From Aminobacter carboxidus (GTDB lineage: Bacteria; Pseudomonadota; Alphaproteobacteria; Rhizobiales; Rhizobiaceae), in NCBI RefSeq assembly GCF_014863355.1, contig NZ_JACZEP010000003.1:186001-250000 (forward strand): a stretch of 64,000 bases of DNA. Direction: 5' to 3'. The notes beneath the pieces were generated by a model that did not search any database, was not told where the DNA came from, and saw only the letters and a program-made list of their open reading frames with translations. This document shows positions 1 through 8,834 of this stretch, one piece after another. The position numbers and the translations under genes are program-made. Each line of letters starts with the position of its first letter. Positions within the stretch are counted from its first letter, which is position 1.

Positions 1-148
1 GCGCCCCGTAATGGTCGGACAGGAACTGGGCGGCAATCGCCACCGCACCGGTGACCGCGAGGCCGGGCCAGTAAGTCTGCACCACCGAAGGCAGGCCGTT
101 GAAGCGTTGTGTTGCGGCGGCGGTGTTCATCGGTTCATTCCCGGTCAT
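1..148 (-). CDS. tauZ: TauZ/YeiH-type putative sulfate exporter, N-terminal part (runs off left edge)
   Basis: Only the first ~49 codons are inside the window. The frame reads M-T-G-N-E-P-M-N-T-A then a hydrophobic stretch ending in AAQFLSDHYGA, which resembles the first membrane segment and following 'FLSEHYGAP' signature of the YeiH/UPF0324 putative sulfate exporter family (TauZ in taurine loci). The family is an inner-membrane protein of about 10-12 helices thought to export sulfate or sulfite released from C2 sulfonates. It lies 55 bp downstream of xsc on the same strand, where such an exporter is expected. Two starts are possible, ATG at 148 or ATG at 130; neither has a strong ribosome-binding site (GGGAA precedes 130). 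The family call rests on a short segment plus context. Confidence 0.72.
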   Translation of the reverse strand, partial: MTGNEPMNTAAATQRFNGLPSVVQTYWPGLAVTGAVAIAAQFLSDHYGA

Positions 149-203
149 GGTGTGCGGTGTCTCGCCCGCCCGGCGGACCGGGCAGGCGAGGGGTGTCGCG
201 AGG

Positions 204-1979
204 TCAGGCGAGCTGCTGCGGCCGCATGTCGGAACGCTCGATGCCGGCAACCGGCACCGGCTTCTTCATCGCGTCGCGGCGGAAAGGCTCGCCGAGCTCC
301 TGGTTGAGGATGACCTCGACGAAGGTGGTCACGCCCTTGGCCTGATCCTCGATCGCCTTGTGCAACGCCGCCGTCAGCGCCGCCGGCGTGTCGGCGACGA
401 CACCCTTCAGGCCGCAGCCGTCGGCAATCTTGGCGTAGCTGAGGTTGGGGTTGAGCTCGGTGCCGACGAAGTTGTTGGCGTACCAAAGCGTCGTGTTGCG
501 TTTTTCGGCGCCCCACTGGTAGTTGCGGAAGATCACCATGGTGATCGCCGGCCAACCTTCGCGGCCGATCGCTCCCATCTCGTTCATCGAGATGCCGAAG
601 GCGCCATCGCCGGCAAAACCGACCACCGGCACGTCAGGACGGCCGATCTTGGCGCCGACGATCGACGGGAAGCCGTAGCCGCAGGGACCAAACATGCCCG
701 GTGCGAGGTACTTCCGGCCCTGTTCGAAGCTTGGATAGGCGTTGCCGATGGCGCAGTTGTTGCCGATGTCGGTGGAGATGATCGCTTCCTTGGGCAGGGC
801 TGCCTGGATGGCGCGCCAGGCCTGGCGCGGCGACATGCGGTCGGCCTCGCGCAGACGGGCGGTCGCATTCCACTCGGTGCCGACGTCGTCATCCTCGTGA
901 TCCATCGACGACAGCTGCTGCAGCCAGGCCGAACGGGTCTGGTGGATCGCCGCCTTGCGCTGCTCGCGGCCTTCATTGCCGGCCGACGGCGTCAGCTGCT
1001 CGAGGATCTGGCGGGCGACCTGCTTGGCATCACCGCAGATGCCGACGGACACCTTCTTGGTCAGGCCGATGCGGTCGGCGTTGATGTCGACCTGGATGAT
1101 CGAAGCATTTTTCGGCCAGTAGTCGATGCCGTAGCCAGGCAGCGTCGAAAACGGGTTGAGGCGGGTGCCGAGCGCCAGCACGACGTCAGCCTTGGCGATC
1201 AGCTCCATCGCAGCCTTCGAGCCGTTGTAGCCGAGCGGGCCGGCGGCAAGCCGATGGCTGCCTGGGAAGGCGTCATTGTGCTGGTAGCCACAGCAGACCG
1301 GCGCGTCGAGCCGTTCGGCCAGCGCCATCGAATCCGCGATAGCTTCGCCGATGACCACGCCGGCACCGTTGAGGATGACCGGGAACTTTGCCTCGGATAG
1401 CAGCTTGGCCGCCTGGGCGATGGCCTGCTGCCCGCCCGATGGCCGCTCGAGCCGGACGATGCTCGGCAGGTCGACGTCGATGACGTGGGTCCAGTAGTCG
1501 CGCGGGATGTTGATCTGCGCCGGCGCACAGCCGCGCCAGGCCTTCTCGATCACGCGATTGAGCACTTCGGGAATGCGCGAGGGGTCGCGCACCTCTTCCT
1601 GGTAGCAGACCATCTCTTCGAACATCGCCATCTGGTCGACTTCCTGGAAGCCGCCCTGGCCGATGGTCTTGTTGGATGCCTGCGGGGTCACCATAAGCAT
1701 CGGCGTGTGGTTCCAGTAGGCGGTCTTCATCGCGGTGATGAAGCCGGTGACGCCCGGGCCGTTCTGGCCGATGGCCATCGCCATGGTGCCGGTGGCGCGG
1801 CTGAAGCCGTCGCACATCATGCCGGCGTTGGTCTCGTGGGCGCAGTCCCAGAACTTGATTCCGGCCTTGGGGAACAGGTCCGACACCGGCATCATGGCCG
1901 AGCCGATGATGCCGAACGCGTGCTCGATGCCGTGCATCTGGAGGACTTTGATGAATGCTTCTTCGGTGGTCATTTTCAT
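204..1979 (-). CDS. xsc: Sulfoacetaldehyde acetyltransferase
   Basis: Cytoplasmic ThDP enzyme converting sulfoacetaldehyde plus phosphate to acetyl phosphate and sulfite, the desulfonation step of taurine breakdown. The 591-residue protein has the Xsc-type N-terminus (FGIIGSAMMPVSDLF), the ThDP-activating Glu at about residue 49 (HETNAGMMCDGFSRA), and the cofactor motif GDGAFGISMNEMGA from about residue 457 ending in the Mg-binding Asn (FRNYQWG). Length matches the family (~590). An upstream in-frame ATG at 2006 exists, but ATG 1979 is preceded by AAGGA at 8 nt and begins M-K-M-T-T-E-E-A, the normal Xsc start. It lies 43 bp downstream of tauY and before tauZ. A phosphotransacetylase (pta), usually linked, is not in the window and may lie past the left edge. 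Confidence 0.96.
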   Translation of the reverse strand: MKMTTEEAFIKVLQMHGIEHAFGIIGSAMMPVSDLFPKAGIKFWDCAHETNAGMMCDGFSRATGTMAMAIGQNGPGVTGFITAMKTAYWNHTPMLMVTPQASNKTIGQGGFQEVDQMAMFEEMVCYQEEVRDPSRIPEVLNRVIEKAWRGCAPAQINIPRDYWTHVIDVDLPSIVRLERPSGGQQAIAQAAKLLSEAKFPVILNGAGVVIGEAIADSMALAERLDAPVCCGYQHNDAFPGSHRLAAGPLGYNGSKAAMELIAKADVVLALGTRLNPFSTLPGYGIDYWPKNASIIQVDINADRIGLTKKVSVGICGDAKQVARQILEQLTPSAGNEGREQRKAAIHQTRSAWLQQLSSMDHEDDDVGTEWNATARLREADRMSPRQAWRAIQAALPKEAIISTDIGNNCAIGNAYPSFEQGRKYLAPGMFGPCGYGFPSIVGAKIGRPDVPVVGFAGDGAFGISMNEMGAIGREGWPAITMVIFRNYQWGAEKRNTTLWYANNFVGTELNPNLSYAKIADGCGLKGVVADTPAALTAALHKAIEDQAKGVTTFVEVILNQELGEPFRRDAMKKPVPVAGIERSDMRPQQLA

Positions 1980-2022
1980 TTTCTGGTTCCTTTCGATGGG
2001 GGGCAAGTCGGCCTTGGGAGGG

Positions 2023-3423
2023 CTAGAGGATTTCGTCCTTGAGGTAATACCAGCGGTACATTCCCCACTGGCCGAGCCGCCGGAACGGCGTCAGCAGCCC
2101 GTGGCTCGGCAGCGGCGAGGTGAAGATCGGCAGGTCGAGCGCGCCGCCCTTGCCGGCAACCATCTGGGCCATGCGGCGGCCGGCCTGGGCGGAATACATG
2201 ACGCCGTTGCCGCCATAGCCCATGGCGTAGAACAGCTGCTGCTTCGGATCTGGGCGGAAGACGCGCGGCATCATGTCGTGACTGACATCGACCCAGCCCC
2301 ACCAGGAGTAATCGACCTCGATGCCGCGCAAGATCGGAAACTTGCGGTAGAGCCCTTCGAGCAGCCGGTAGAGGTGACTTGCATTGACCGCGTCCCGCCC
2401 GGTGATGGCGCTACGGCTGCCGATCTGCACGCGACCGTCGGGCAGCATGCGGTAGTAGTGGCGCAATGTCCGCGTGTCGGTCAGTGGAATGTGTGTCTGG
2501 AAGTTCAGCTCCTGCCGTTCGCCCGATGTCAGCGGCCGGGTGACGATCGAGTTGGACAGGATCGGCATCAGCCTGTGCCGGGTCAGGTCGTGCAAACCGG
2601 GCGAGGTGTAGCCGGCGGTGGCGATGCAGACCGCACGCGCCCTGACGATGCCGCCTGGCGTGCGCAGATGATGCACGCCACCCTTGAGTTCGCTGCCGAC
2701 AACCGGGCTCGAGGTGTGCACTTTCGCACCCAGCTTGCGCGCAAGCTTGAGATAGCCGAAGGCAAGCTTGGCCGCATGGATGCCGATGCCGTCGGGCTCG
2801 TACATCGCGCCCTTGGCCTCGGCGTCGCGGACGAAATCGCTGTGGACTTCGTCGCGGCCGATCATGCGGGCGCGGTAGCCGAACACCTCGTTGAGCAGCC
2901 GCGTCTCCTTTTCCAGGGCCGGCAGCACCTTGTCGCGATGGGCGATGTAAAGGTGGCCGCCATCCTGCGGATCGCAGTCGATCTCGGGTGAACGGATCAA
3001 GTCGCGAAACAGGTCGAAGGCCTCCGATATTTCGACATGCATCTTCTTGGCGACGTCGACACCCCAGCGCTCGATCCATTGGGAACGCTTGAGGCGCCCG
3101 GCGGAAATCTGTGCCTGGCCGCCATTGCGCGTGCTGCAGCCCCAGGCGACGCCATTGGCTTCCAGCACCGTCGCCTTGATGCCGTGCTCCTTGGCGAGAT
3201 GAATGGCGCAGGACAGGCCGGTATAGCCTGAGCCGATGATGGCGACGTCGACGTCGATGTCCTGTGTGACAGGACCGTCGTCCTGCGGCTGCGGGCCGGC
3301 GGTGGCGATCCAGTAGGTTGGCGCGTAGTCCTTGCCAGCACCAGGATTGGGCGCGTGGACCGGGTCGTAGGCAGGATCGAACGGCAGTCGCTGTGCCGTG
3401 GACCTGACAAGCTGATGTTCCAT
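2023..3423 (-). CDS. tauY: Taurine dehydrogenase large subunit, FAD-dependent (TauY-like)
   Basis: 466-residue FAD-dependent oxidoreductase of the DadA/OrdL fold. A Rossmann dinucleotide motif IIGSGYTGLSCAIHLA lies at about residues 60-75 and a C-terminal FAD-binding segment AMGYGGNGVMYSAQAGR lies near 410. On sequence alone it would be called an amine or gamma-glutamylputrescine-type oxidoreductase. Its place between a small NTF2-like protein and xsc in a tauABC locus indicates TauY, which oxidatively deaminates taurine to sulfoacetaldehyde and passes electrons towards cytochrome c. ATG 3423 has GGGAGG 9 nt upstream; an earlier in-frame ATG at 3453 is less likely. It follows tauX by 22 bp. 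The function is inferred from gene order plus family. Confidence 0.85.
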   Translation of the reverse strand: MEHQLVRSTAQRLPFDPAYDPVHAPNPGAGKDYAPTYWIATAGPQPQDDGPVTQDIDVDVAIIGSGYTGLSCAIHLAKEHGIKATVLEANGVAWGCSTRNGGQAQISAGRLKRSQWIERWGVDVAKKMHVEISEAFDLFRDLIRSPEIDCDPQDGGHLYIAHRDKVLPALEKETRLLNEVFGYRARMIGRDEVHSDFVRDAEAKGAMYEPDGIGIHAAKLAFGYLKLARKLGAKVHTSSPVVGSELKGGVHHLRTPGGIVRARAVCIATAGYTSPGLHDLTRHRLMPILSNSIVTRPLTSGERQELNFQTHIPLTDTRTLRHYYRMLPDGRVQIGSRSAITGRDAVNASHLYRLLEGLYRKFPILRGIEVDYSWWGWVDVSHDMMPRVFRPDPKQQLFYAMGYGGNGVMYSAQAGRRMAQMVAGKGGALDLPIFTSPLPSHGLLTPFRRLGQWGMYRWYYLKDEIL

Positions 3424-3445
3424 TTCATGGTCCTCCCGAGACCGC

Positions 3446-3832
3446 TCAGGCACCGGCCGCGATCAGCGGCCTGTTCTTGCGGAAGGCCTGTTTGCGCACG
3501 ATCTTGCCGGCATCGAGCGTGAACAGGTCGCAACCCTCCGCCTCGATGCGGCTGCCGTCGGCATTGGTGCCCGAGAAGGTCCATTCCGAGACGGCACGAT
3601 CGCCGTGGACGAAGTGGCTGTGATGGGCCCAATGCGCATCTGGCATGGCCTTCCACACGCCGCTGAAGGCGTTGGCGATCGCCTCGGTTCCTGTGAAGCG
3701 GGCGCCATGGACTTCCGGTCCGGCGACGCCGTTGAAAACACAGCTCTCGGCGAAGAAGCGCATGACGCCGTCGATGTCGTGCCGGTTGAAGGCGTCGAAA
3801 AGGCTGGCAAGGTCGTCGGCGGTGATCGACAT
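3446..3832 (-). CDS. tauX: Taurine dehydrogenase small subunit, NTF2/SnoaL-like (TauX-like)
   Basis: 128-residue SnoaL/NTF2-like protein: helical start (ITADDLASLFDAFNRHDIDG), then the alternating beta pattern of the cone-shaped fold with SEWTFSGTNADGSRIEAEG. Alone it would be called a nuclear transport factor 2 family protein. Placed directly before the tauY homologue and after tauC, it matches the TauX small subunit of rhizobial and Rhodobacter taurine dehydrogenase. Its biochemical role there is not well defined. ATG 3832 has GAGGA 7 nt upstream; the longer in-frame ORF to 3895 starts with an Arg-rich stretch and is unlikely. The 148 bp between tauC and tauX holds no other gene. Confidence 0.78.
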   Translation of the reverse strand: MSITADDLASLFDAFNRHDIDGVMRFFAESCVFNGVAGPEVHGARFTGTEAIANAFSGVWKAMPDAHWAHHSHFVHGDRAVSEWTFSGTNADGSRIEAEGCDLFTLDAGKIVRKQAFRKNRPLIAAGA

Positions 3833-3980
3833 GTGGTGGTCCTCGTGTCTCTCACGGCGACGCCTCTCAGGCATGGCTTCGCCGCGGCCGGACAAGCCGG
3901 CAGAGTGGTTCTGGTCTGTTGGTCGTTGCTGGGCCGGGATCAGCCGGGCGGCGAGTTTGCCGGGTGCGCGGGCTTCGCCA

Positions 3981-4808
3981 TCAGATCTTGCCCTTCCAGG
4001 GGATCAATGCCTTTTCCAGGTAGCGCAGCATCAGGTCGAAGGCGAAGGCGAAGATGCCAATCACGATGATGCCCATGATGACCGTGTCACTGGCGAGGTA
4101 CTCGGCGGCGTTGAGCACCATGAAGCCAAGACCACGATGGGCGGCGACCATCTCAGCGGCCACCAGCGTGGTCCAGCCGACGCCGATGCCGATGCGCATG
4201 CCGGTGAAGATCTCGGGCAAGGCAGCCTTGAGGATAACCTGGCTGATGACCTGGGCACGGGTGGCCCCCATGGCGTAGGCGGCGTGGATCTGTTCGGTCG
4301 AGACTGAACGGACGCCTGCACGGGCGGCGATCGCCATCGGCGCGAAGATCGCCAGATAGATCAGGAACACTTTCGGGAATTCGCCGATGCCGAGCCAGAT
4401 GATGATCAGCGGCAGGTAGGCGAGCGGCGGCAGCGGCCGGTAGAACTCGATGATCGGGTCGAACAGGCCACGCACCGTGCGGTTGACGCCCATCAGAATG
4501 CCGATCGGGACAGCGGTGACCAGGGCCAGGAAGAAGGCGCCAAGCACGCGGCCAAGGCTTGCCAGCGTGTGCTGGATGAGCGTCGAGTTGGAGACACCCT
4601 CGGTCATGGCGATGACGAACTTGTCCCAGACGGCGAGCGGCGAGGGCAGGAACAGCGGTTTGACCCAGCCCATCTCGGTGATCAGCAGCCACAGGCCGAA
4701 CAGCACCAGCGCCGTGATCAGGCTGATGTGGCCACTCATGCCGTCGCCGGGCGCGCCGTAGATCTTGCCGGGGCGAACCGACTTGGCTCGTGAGAGGCGC
4801 TCAAGCAT
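3981..4808 (-). CDS. tauC: Taurine ABC transporter permease
   Basis: 275-residue inner-membrane permease of the SsuC/TauC family. It has about six hydrophobic segments, starting with [20 protein letters not shown] near residue 25. The cytoplasmic EAA-type coupling loop ([20 protein letters not shown], then [16 protein letters not shown]) sits in the second half. ATG 4808 overlaps the tauB stop by 8 bp, indicating translational coupling; longer in-frame starts up to 4952 read through tauB and are rejected. It forms the importer with TauB (ATPase) and TauA (binding protein). Sulfonate specificity is inferred from the neighbouring tauXY and xsc. Confidence 0.93.
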   Translation of the reverse strand: MLERLSRAKSVRPGKIYGAPGDGMSGHISLITALVLFGLWLLITEMGWVKPLFLPSPLAVWDKFVIAMTEGVSNSTLIQHTLASLGRVLGAFFLALVTAVPIGILMGVNRTVRGLFDPIIEFYRPLPPLAYLPLIIIWLGIGEFPKVFLIYLAIFAPMAIAARAGVRSVSTEQIHAAYAMGATRAQVISQVILKAALPEIFTGMRIGIGVGWTTLVAAEMVAAHRGLGFMVLNAAEYLASDTVIMGIIVIGIFAFAFDLMLRYLEKALIPWKGKI

Positions 4809-5613
4809 GGAGGAGTTCCGGGTTGCCGGACTGGCGTTCGTCGCCATAGATGATGCCAAGGATTTGCTCGCGCATGTCGATGAAATCGCGGCTGGATTTG
4901 ATTGCACGTGCGTTGCCCTCCTCAAGGAAGCGCCGATTGAAATCGAGCTCATAGGTGTGGGTGATACGGCCCGGACGCGGCGACATGACGATCAGCCGGG
5001 AGCCGAGGAACAGCGCTTCTTCGACGCTGTGGGTGATGAAGAAGAACATCTTGTTGGTGAGCTGCCAGACCTTGAGCAGCAGTTCCTGGATGGTTTCGCG
5101 GGTCAAAGCGTCGAGAGCTGCCATCGGCTCGTCCATCAATAGCATGGCTGGGTCACAGGTCAGCGCACGGGCGATACCGACGCGCTGCTGCATGCCACCG
5201 GAGAGGTGGTAGATCATGTGGCGGTGAAAATCCTGCAGGCCGACAAGAGCAAGGTTCTTTGTCGCCAGCTCACGCCGGGTCGCTTTGTTGACGCCGCGCA
5301 GCTTGAGCCCGAATTCGGTGTTGTCGATGACGTTGAGCCAGGGCAGCAGCGCGTGCTTCTGGAAGACGACGCCGCGGTCGGCGCCGGGGCCGACGACCTG
5401 CCGACCGCCGAGCGTGATGTCACCATCGGTCGGCGTCATGAAGCCGGCCATCAGGTTGAGCAGCGTGGTCTTGCCACAGCCGGAGGCACCGAGTGCGACG
5501 ACGAAGTCACCGCTTTTGACCTCGAGGTTCACGCCCTTGAGCGCGATCACTGCCTGGTCGGTGTAGAGGCCTGGATAGGTCAGGCTGACATTGCTGACGT
5601 TGAGGGTTTCCAT
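4801..5613 (-). CDS. tauB: Taurine ABC transporter ATP-binding protein
   Basis: 270-residue ABC ATPase of the SsuB/TauB class. Walker [10 protein letters not shown] lies at about 42-50, the Q-loop follows, the signature [15 protein letters not shown] lies near 140, Walker [16 protein letters not shown] follows, and the switch His is in [16 protein letters not shown]. It energises taurine import with TauC. ATG 5613 has AAAGG upstream at about 9 nt. It is separated from tauA by 82 bp containing a perfect 12-bp hairpin, and overlaps tauC. Confidence 0.95.
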   Translation of the reverse strand: METLNVSNVSLTYPGLYTDQAVIALKGVNLEVKSGDFVVALGASGCGKTTLLNLMAGFMTPTDGDITLGGRQVVGPGADRGVVFQKHALLPWLNVIDNTEFGLKLRGVNKATRRELATKNLALVGLQDFHRHMIYHLSGGMQQRVGIARALTCDPAMLLMDEPMAALDALTRETIQELLLKVWQLTNKMFFFITHSVEEALFLGSRLIVMSPRPGRITHTYELDFNRRFLEEGNARAIKSSRDFIDMREQILGIIYGDERQSGNPELLHA

Positions 5614-5659
5614 CGCGTCGAGCCTTTCAAGGAAAATGCAATCGAGTGGTGGAGAGAGT

Positions 5660-5686
5660 GCCGCCGGCAGGACGCCTGCCGGCGGC
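5660..5686 (-). other. Intercistronic hairpin between tauA and tauB
   Basis: GCCGCCGGCAGG and CCTGCCGGCGGC form a perfect 12-bp stem with a 3-nt loop, 9 bp beyond the tauA stop codon on the transcript. There is no U-tract, so it is not a standard intrinsic terminator. Such structures after a binding-protein gene usually protect the upstream message or partly attenuate readthrough, giving more TauA than TauBC. The structure is seen directly; the role is inferred. Confidence 0.7.
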
Positions 5687-5695
5687 AGACCCGAA

Positions 5696-6715
5696 CTACT
5701 TGGATGCTTCCGTGGCGTAGCTACTGTTGACGAAGGGCGCGTAGTCGTCGAGCGCTTTGTCGATTTGCTTCTGTGCAGCGAGGAACTTGGCGCTTTCGTT
5801 CAGTGCCTTGATGGCGCCGCCGCCCAACCAGGTGTCGGAGGCCTGCTCGTCGGCATTCGGGAATGCCAGCAGGTTGAGTGCTTCGACAGCACCTGCGCCG
5901 TCGCCGCCGATCAGCTTGACGATGCCCTGCACCTGCGGCGAGTCTGCCGTCCAGGCCGCCTTGTTCTTGTTGTAGTCGGCATAGGATTCAGCCAGCACCT
6001 TGGTGAAGGCGGCCATGAACTTGGGGTTCTCGGATGCCCACTTCTTGTCGGCGACGAGCCCGTCGAAGGTCGGTACCGACGCGGCACCGATGGTCTCGGA
6101 GTCGGCGATCGTCTTGCCGTTCTTGAGCAGTTCGGAGAGTGCCGGCGGCCAGACATAGGCCGCATCGATGTCGCCGCGCTGCCAGGCAGCGATGATCTGC
6201 GGCGGCTTCATGTTGAGGATGTTGACCTCGCGCGGATCGACTTTCCAGACCTGTTCGAGACCGACGAGCAGATGAAAGTGCGATGTCGAAACGAATGGCA
6301 CGCCGACATTCTTGCCCTTGAGGTCTTCCGGCTTTTCGATGCCAGAGCCGTTGCGCACGACGAGCGCTTCCGACTTGCCGATGTTGTCGAGGATCCAGAA
6401 CAGTTCGAGATTGACGCCGCGGGTGGCGGCGGCGGTGGTGCCGGTCGAGCCGATCACGCCGATCGGGACGCTGCCGGAGGCGAGTGCCGTCGAGATGTCG
6501 CCGCCCGAGCTGAACTGGCGCCAGTCCACCGTGTAACCAGCCTCCTTGGCGGCGGCGTCGAAACGCCCGTCGGCGATGGCCGTCACGAACGGACCGACGA
6601 TCTGCTGGTAGCCGACAACGACAGTCGTTTCGGCGTAGGCGAGGCAGGAGGTGAAGACGCCGGCCGCTACGGTTGCGGCGCCGGCCAAATGTTTGAAATG
6701 CTTAAAGTGTATCAT
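5696..6715 (-). CDS. tauA: Taurine ABC transporter periplasmic binding protein
   Basis: 339-residue secreted binding protein of the SsuA/TauA family. A signal peptide covers residues 1-28 (hydrophobic core [16 protein letters not shown], cleavage after A-Y-A). The mature protein begins [19 protein letters not shown] and carries the family's [19 protein letters not shown] stretch. It captures taurine in the periplasm for TauBC. ATG 6715 is preceded by GAGGG. It is the first gene of the leftward tauABCXY-xsc-tauZ operon, divergent from tauR, and is followed by a strong hairpin. Confidence 0.93.
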   Translation of the reverse strand: MIHFKHFKHLAGAATVAAGVFTSCLAYAETTVVVGYQQIVGPFVTAIADGRFDAAAKEAGYTVDWRQFSSGGDISTALASGSVPIGVIGSTGTTAAATRGVNLELFWILDNIGKSEALVVRNGSGIEKPEDLKGKNVGVPFVSTSHFHLLVGLEQVWKVDPREVNILNMKPPQIIAAWQRGDIDAAYVWPPALSELLKNGKTIADSETIGAASVPTFDGLVADKKWASENPKFMAAFTKVLAESYADYNKNKAAWTADSPQVQGIVKLIGGDGAGAVEALNLLAFPNADEQASDTWLGGGAIKALNESAKFLAAQKQIDKALDDYAPFVNSSYATEASK

Positions 6716-6870
6716 TGTTACCCTCTTGTTTTGTTAGCCACCGGTTGTTCCGGGAACTTGCCGGCTTTGATGCCGGTCTTGGTTCTGTTCATAGGGTTAA
6801 ATGGAACCTTTGAATTGCCTTATATCCAGATTGGAAGTTGAATGACTCCAGATTAAACCTGCGTGGGACC
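6716..6870. promoter_or_regulatory. Divergent tauA/tauR control region with a direct repeat
   Basis: 155 bp between divergently transcribed tauA and tauR. TCCAGATT occurs exactly at 6825-6832 and 6847-6854, a 22-bp period (two helical turns). Read in the tauA direction this is AATCTGGA twice, and one copy continues as CTGGATATAA. From memory, the MocR-type regulator TauR of Rhodobacter capsulatus binds direct repeats of CTGGAC-TTAA type, so this is the best candidate TauR operator for tauA activation. The -35 and -10 elements are not clear. Confidence 0.6.
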
Positions 6871-8349
6871 ATGGCACAGGCGACAGTTTCGGAGACGATC
6901 TTCTTTCTCGACCGGGCGAGCCGCATCGGCCTGCAGGCGCAGATCCGCGAGACTGTAGTGTCGGCGGTGCTGTCGGGCCGCTTGCAACCCGGCGCGCAAC
7001 TGCCCTCGACCCGCAAGCTTGCGGAATATCTGAACATTTCGCGTATCACGGTGACGCTGGCCTATCAGGAACTGGCGTCACAGGGTTATGTCGAAACGGC
7101 CAGCCGAAGCTCGTATCGTGTTGCCGGCAATCCACCGACAAGCGGACTTGAAGCGGCGACATCCGATACCGGTGCTGACGAGATCGATTGGTCGGCGAAG
7201 CTGCACAAAAGCTTCATCGTCGCCAAGCAGATGCGCAAACCGCTCGACTGGCGGCGATATCCCTATCCGTTCCTCTACGGCCAGATGGACCCGTCGCTGT
7301 TCGATCTCGGCGCCTGGCGCGACTGCGCGCGCAGGGCGTTGGCACGTGAGGATTTCGAGCTGATGGCCGGCGATTTTGCCGCCGCCGACGACGTGCAGCT
7401 GGTCAACTACATCTGCTCGCGGACGCTGCCCAGCCGTGGCATCCGCGCCACGCCGGACGAGATCCTTGTGACTGTGGGGGCACAGAACGCGCTCTGGATC
7501 GTCACCCAGCTGCTGCTGCGCCAAGGCGCGCACGCGGTGTGCGAAAACCCCTGCCACCCTGACATGAGCGCGTCGCTGAAGCTGAGTGGCGCTGACGTCA
7601 CGGCCATCGACGTCGATAAGGAGGGCCTGCCACCGGCGGCGCTGCCTGATAAGGTCGACGCGGTGTTCGTCACGCCCAGCCACCATTCACCGACAGGTGC
7701 CACCATGCCCGTCGAACGCCGCGCTGCACTCCTGGCGGCGGCTGCCTCCGAAGACTTCATCATCGTCGAGGACGACTACGAGTTCGAGATGAGCTTCCTG
7801 GCGCCGCCCTCGCCGGCGCTGAAGTCCTTCGACCGTACCGGCCGGGTGTTTTACATTGGCAGCTTTTCCAAGTCGCTGTTTCCCGGCCTGCGGCTGGGCT
7901 ATCTCGTGGCGCCGGCCCCCGTCATCCGCGAGGCGAGGGCGTTGCGTGCCCTGATGCTGCGCCACCCGCCCGGTCACCTGCAGCGCACCGCCGCCTATTT
8001 CCTCGCGCTTGGCCACCATGACGCGGTGCTGCACCGCATGCGCGGTGAGTATCACAAGCGCCACATCGTCATGGCCGAGGCATTGCAGCGCGAAGGCTTC
8101 ATCATCGCCGGCTCGTCGGCTTTCGGTGGCACATCGTTCTGGGTCGCTGGGCCCGATGGCCTGGACGCCGACCTTCTGATGAACGAGCTCAGGCAGGACG
8201 GTGTACTGATCGAATCCGGCTCGCCGTTTTTTCCCGATGCGGACGGTCCGTGCCGGTTCTTTCGCATGGGCTACTCGTCGATCGCTCGCGACAACATCGC
8301 CGAGGGCGTGTCGCGGACAGCGGCACGGATGAAGCGGCTGCTCGCCTAG
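6871..8349 (+). CDS. tauR: MocR-type taurine regulator (TauR-like)
   Basis: 493-residue regulator. The N-terminal GntR winged helix (about residues 15-85) contains SGRLQPGAQLPSTRKLAEYL and ISRITVTLAYQELASQGYV. A fold-type I aminotransferase-like domain follows, with the PLP lysine in GSFSKSLFPGLRLGY and a C-terminal substrate-carboxylate Arg region. MocR proteins use PLP and a small amine effector to control transcription. Divergence from tauABCXY-xsc identifies it as the taurine activator TauR. ATG 6871 is chosen because the ORF extends upstream only through a TTG at 6838 that lies inside the proposed operator repeats. Confidence 0.92.
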   Translation: MAQATVSETIFFLDRASRIGLQAQIRETVVSAVLSGRLQPGAQLPSTRKLAEYLNISRITVTLAYQELASQGYVETASRSSYRVAGNPPTSGLEAATSDTGADEIDWSAKLHKSFIVAKQMRKPLDWRRYPYPFLYGQMDPSLFDLGAWRDCARRALAREDFELMAGDFAAADDVQLVNYICSRTLPSRGIRATPDEILVTVGAQNALWIVTQLLLRQGAHAVCENPCHPDMSASLKLSGADVTAIDVDKEGLPPAALPDKVDAVFVTPSHHSPTGATMPVERRAALLAAAASEDFIIVEDDYEFEMSFLAPPSPALKSFDRTGRVFYIGSFSKSLFPGLRLGYLVAPAPVIREARALRALMLRHPPGHLQRTAAYFLALGHHDAVLHRMRGEYHKRHIVMAEALQREGFIIAGSSAFGGTSFWVAGPDGLDADLLMNELRQDGVLIESGSPFFPDADGPCRFFRMGYSSIARDNIAEGVSRTAARMKRLLA

Positions 8350-8440
8350 TCGCCACCTTGCACCAAACCGTCCTGGTGAGATCGGCGGCCAGGTCGCTGT
8401 CAGTCTGGAACAACGGTCGGAGCGCGGCTGGGGCTGTTGG

Positions 8441-8599
8441 TTGCAGACATTCGGCGACAGCTGTCCAGAGATGGTACAGCGAGCTGCCGGGGATTGTCAG
8501 CGTTGTTGGACGGCCTTCGAGGTCGAAGCTGTCCCGCCAGGTGCCGATCGGGGTGTCCGCCAGATAGCTTTCGAACAGCGCGCTGGCGACTTCGTCCGC
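8441..8599 (-). pseudogene. C-terminal fragment of an AGE-family epimerase/isomerase
   Basis: The frame reads A-D-E-V-A-S-A-L-F-E-S-Y-L, then DTPIGTWRDSFDLEGRP and IPGSSLYHLWTAVAECLQ. This matches the C-terminal end of N-acylglucosamine 2-epimerase / mannose isomerase family proteins (a 'YL..P..G.W.D.FD..G' stretch followed by 'P.SSLYHL..A..E'). Only about 53 residues remain, in frame with the IS481-type transposase N-terminus upstream, so it is a broken gene joined to an insertion-element fragment. No start, active site or upstream two thirds of the protein are present. The family recognition is from memory. Confidence 0.6.
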
Positions 8600-8816
8600 G
8601 GCCCGGTAGCGGCCGAGCCAGCGATGGGCCGTCCGTTCCGAAACCCCGGCCGAACCGGCAGCACACCGCACGCTCCAGCCCTGTTCAATCCGTTGTACCA
8701 AAAGCACTCGACCTGACGGCGTCAGACGCGCATTCTTATGGACGTTCATTCGAGCAGCTCCGCTGAAGGTTGGTTGGCTTCGCAACCCCAGCTCTCAGTC
8801 CCTCCTCGAATGAACA
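8600..8816 (-). mobile_element. IS481-family fragment: left end and transposase N-terminus
   Basis: An ORF from ATG 8749 begins MNVHKNARLTPSGRVLLVQR and continues through a helix-turn-helix (AGVSERTAHRWLGRYRA), the characteristic N-terminus of IS481-type transposases. Upstream (8816 down to about 8770) the sequence TGTTCATTCGAGGAGGGACT followed by GAGAGCTGGGGTTGCGAAGCC looks like the terminal repeat and leader of such an element. After 50 residues the frame switches to an unrelated AGE-family sequence, so the DDE domain and the other end are missing. The element is dead and marks a past insertion and deletion beside tauR. Confidence 0.75.
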
Positions 8817-8834
8817 ACCTTCATAGCTTCGACA

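Noticed and set aside
99-1400. 433-codon open frame antisense to xsc
   Set aside because: The opposite strand encodes Xsc with full motifs and proper codon use; this is a shadow frame.
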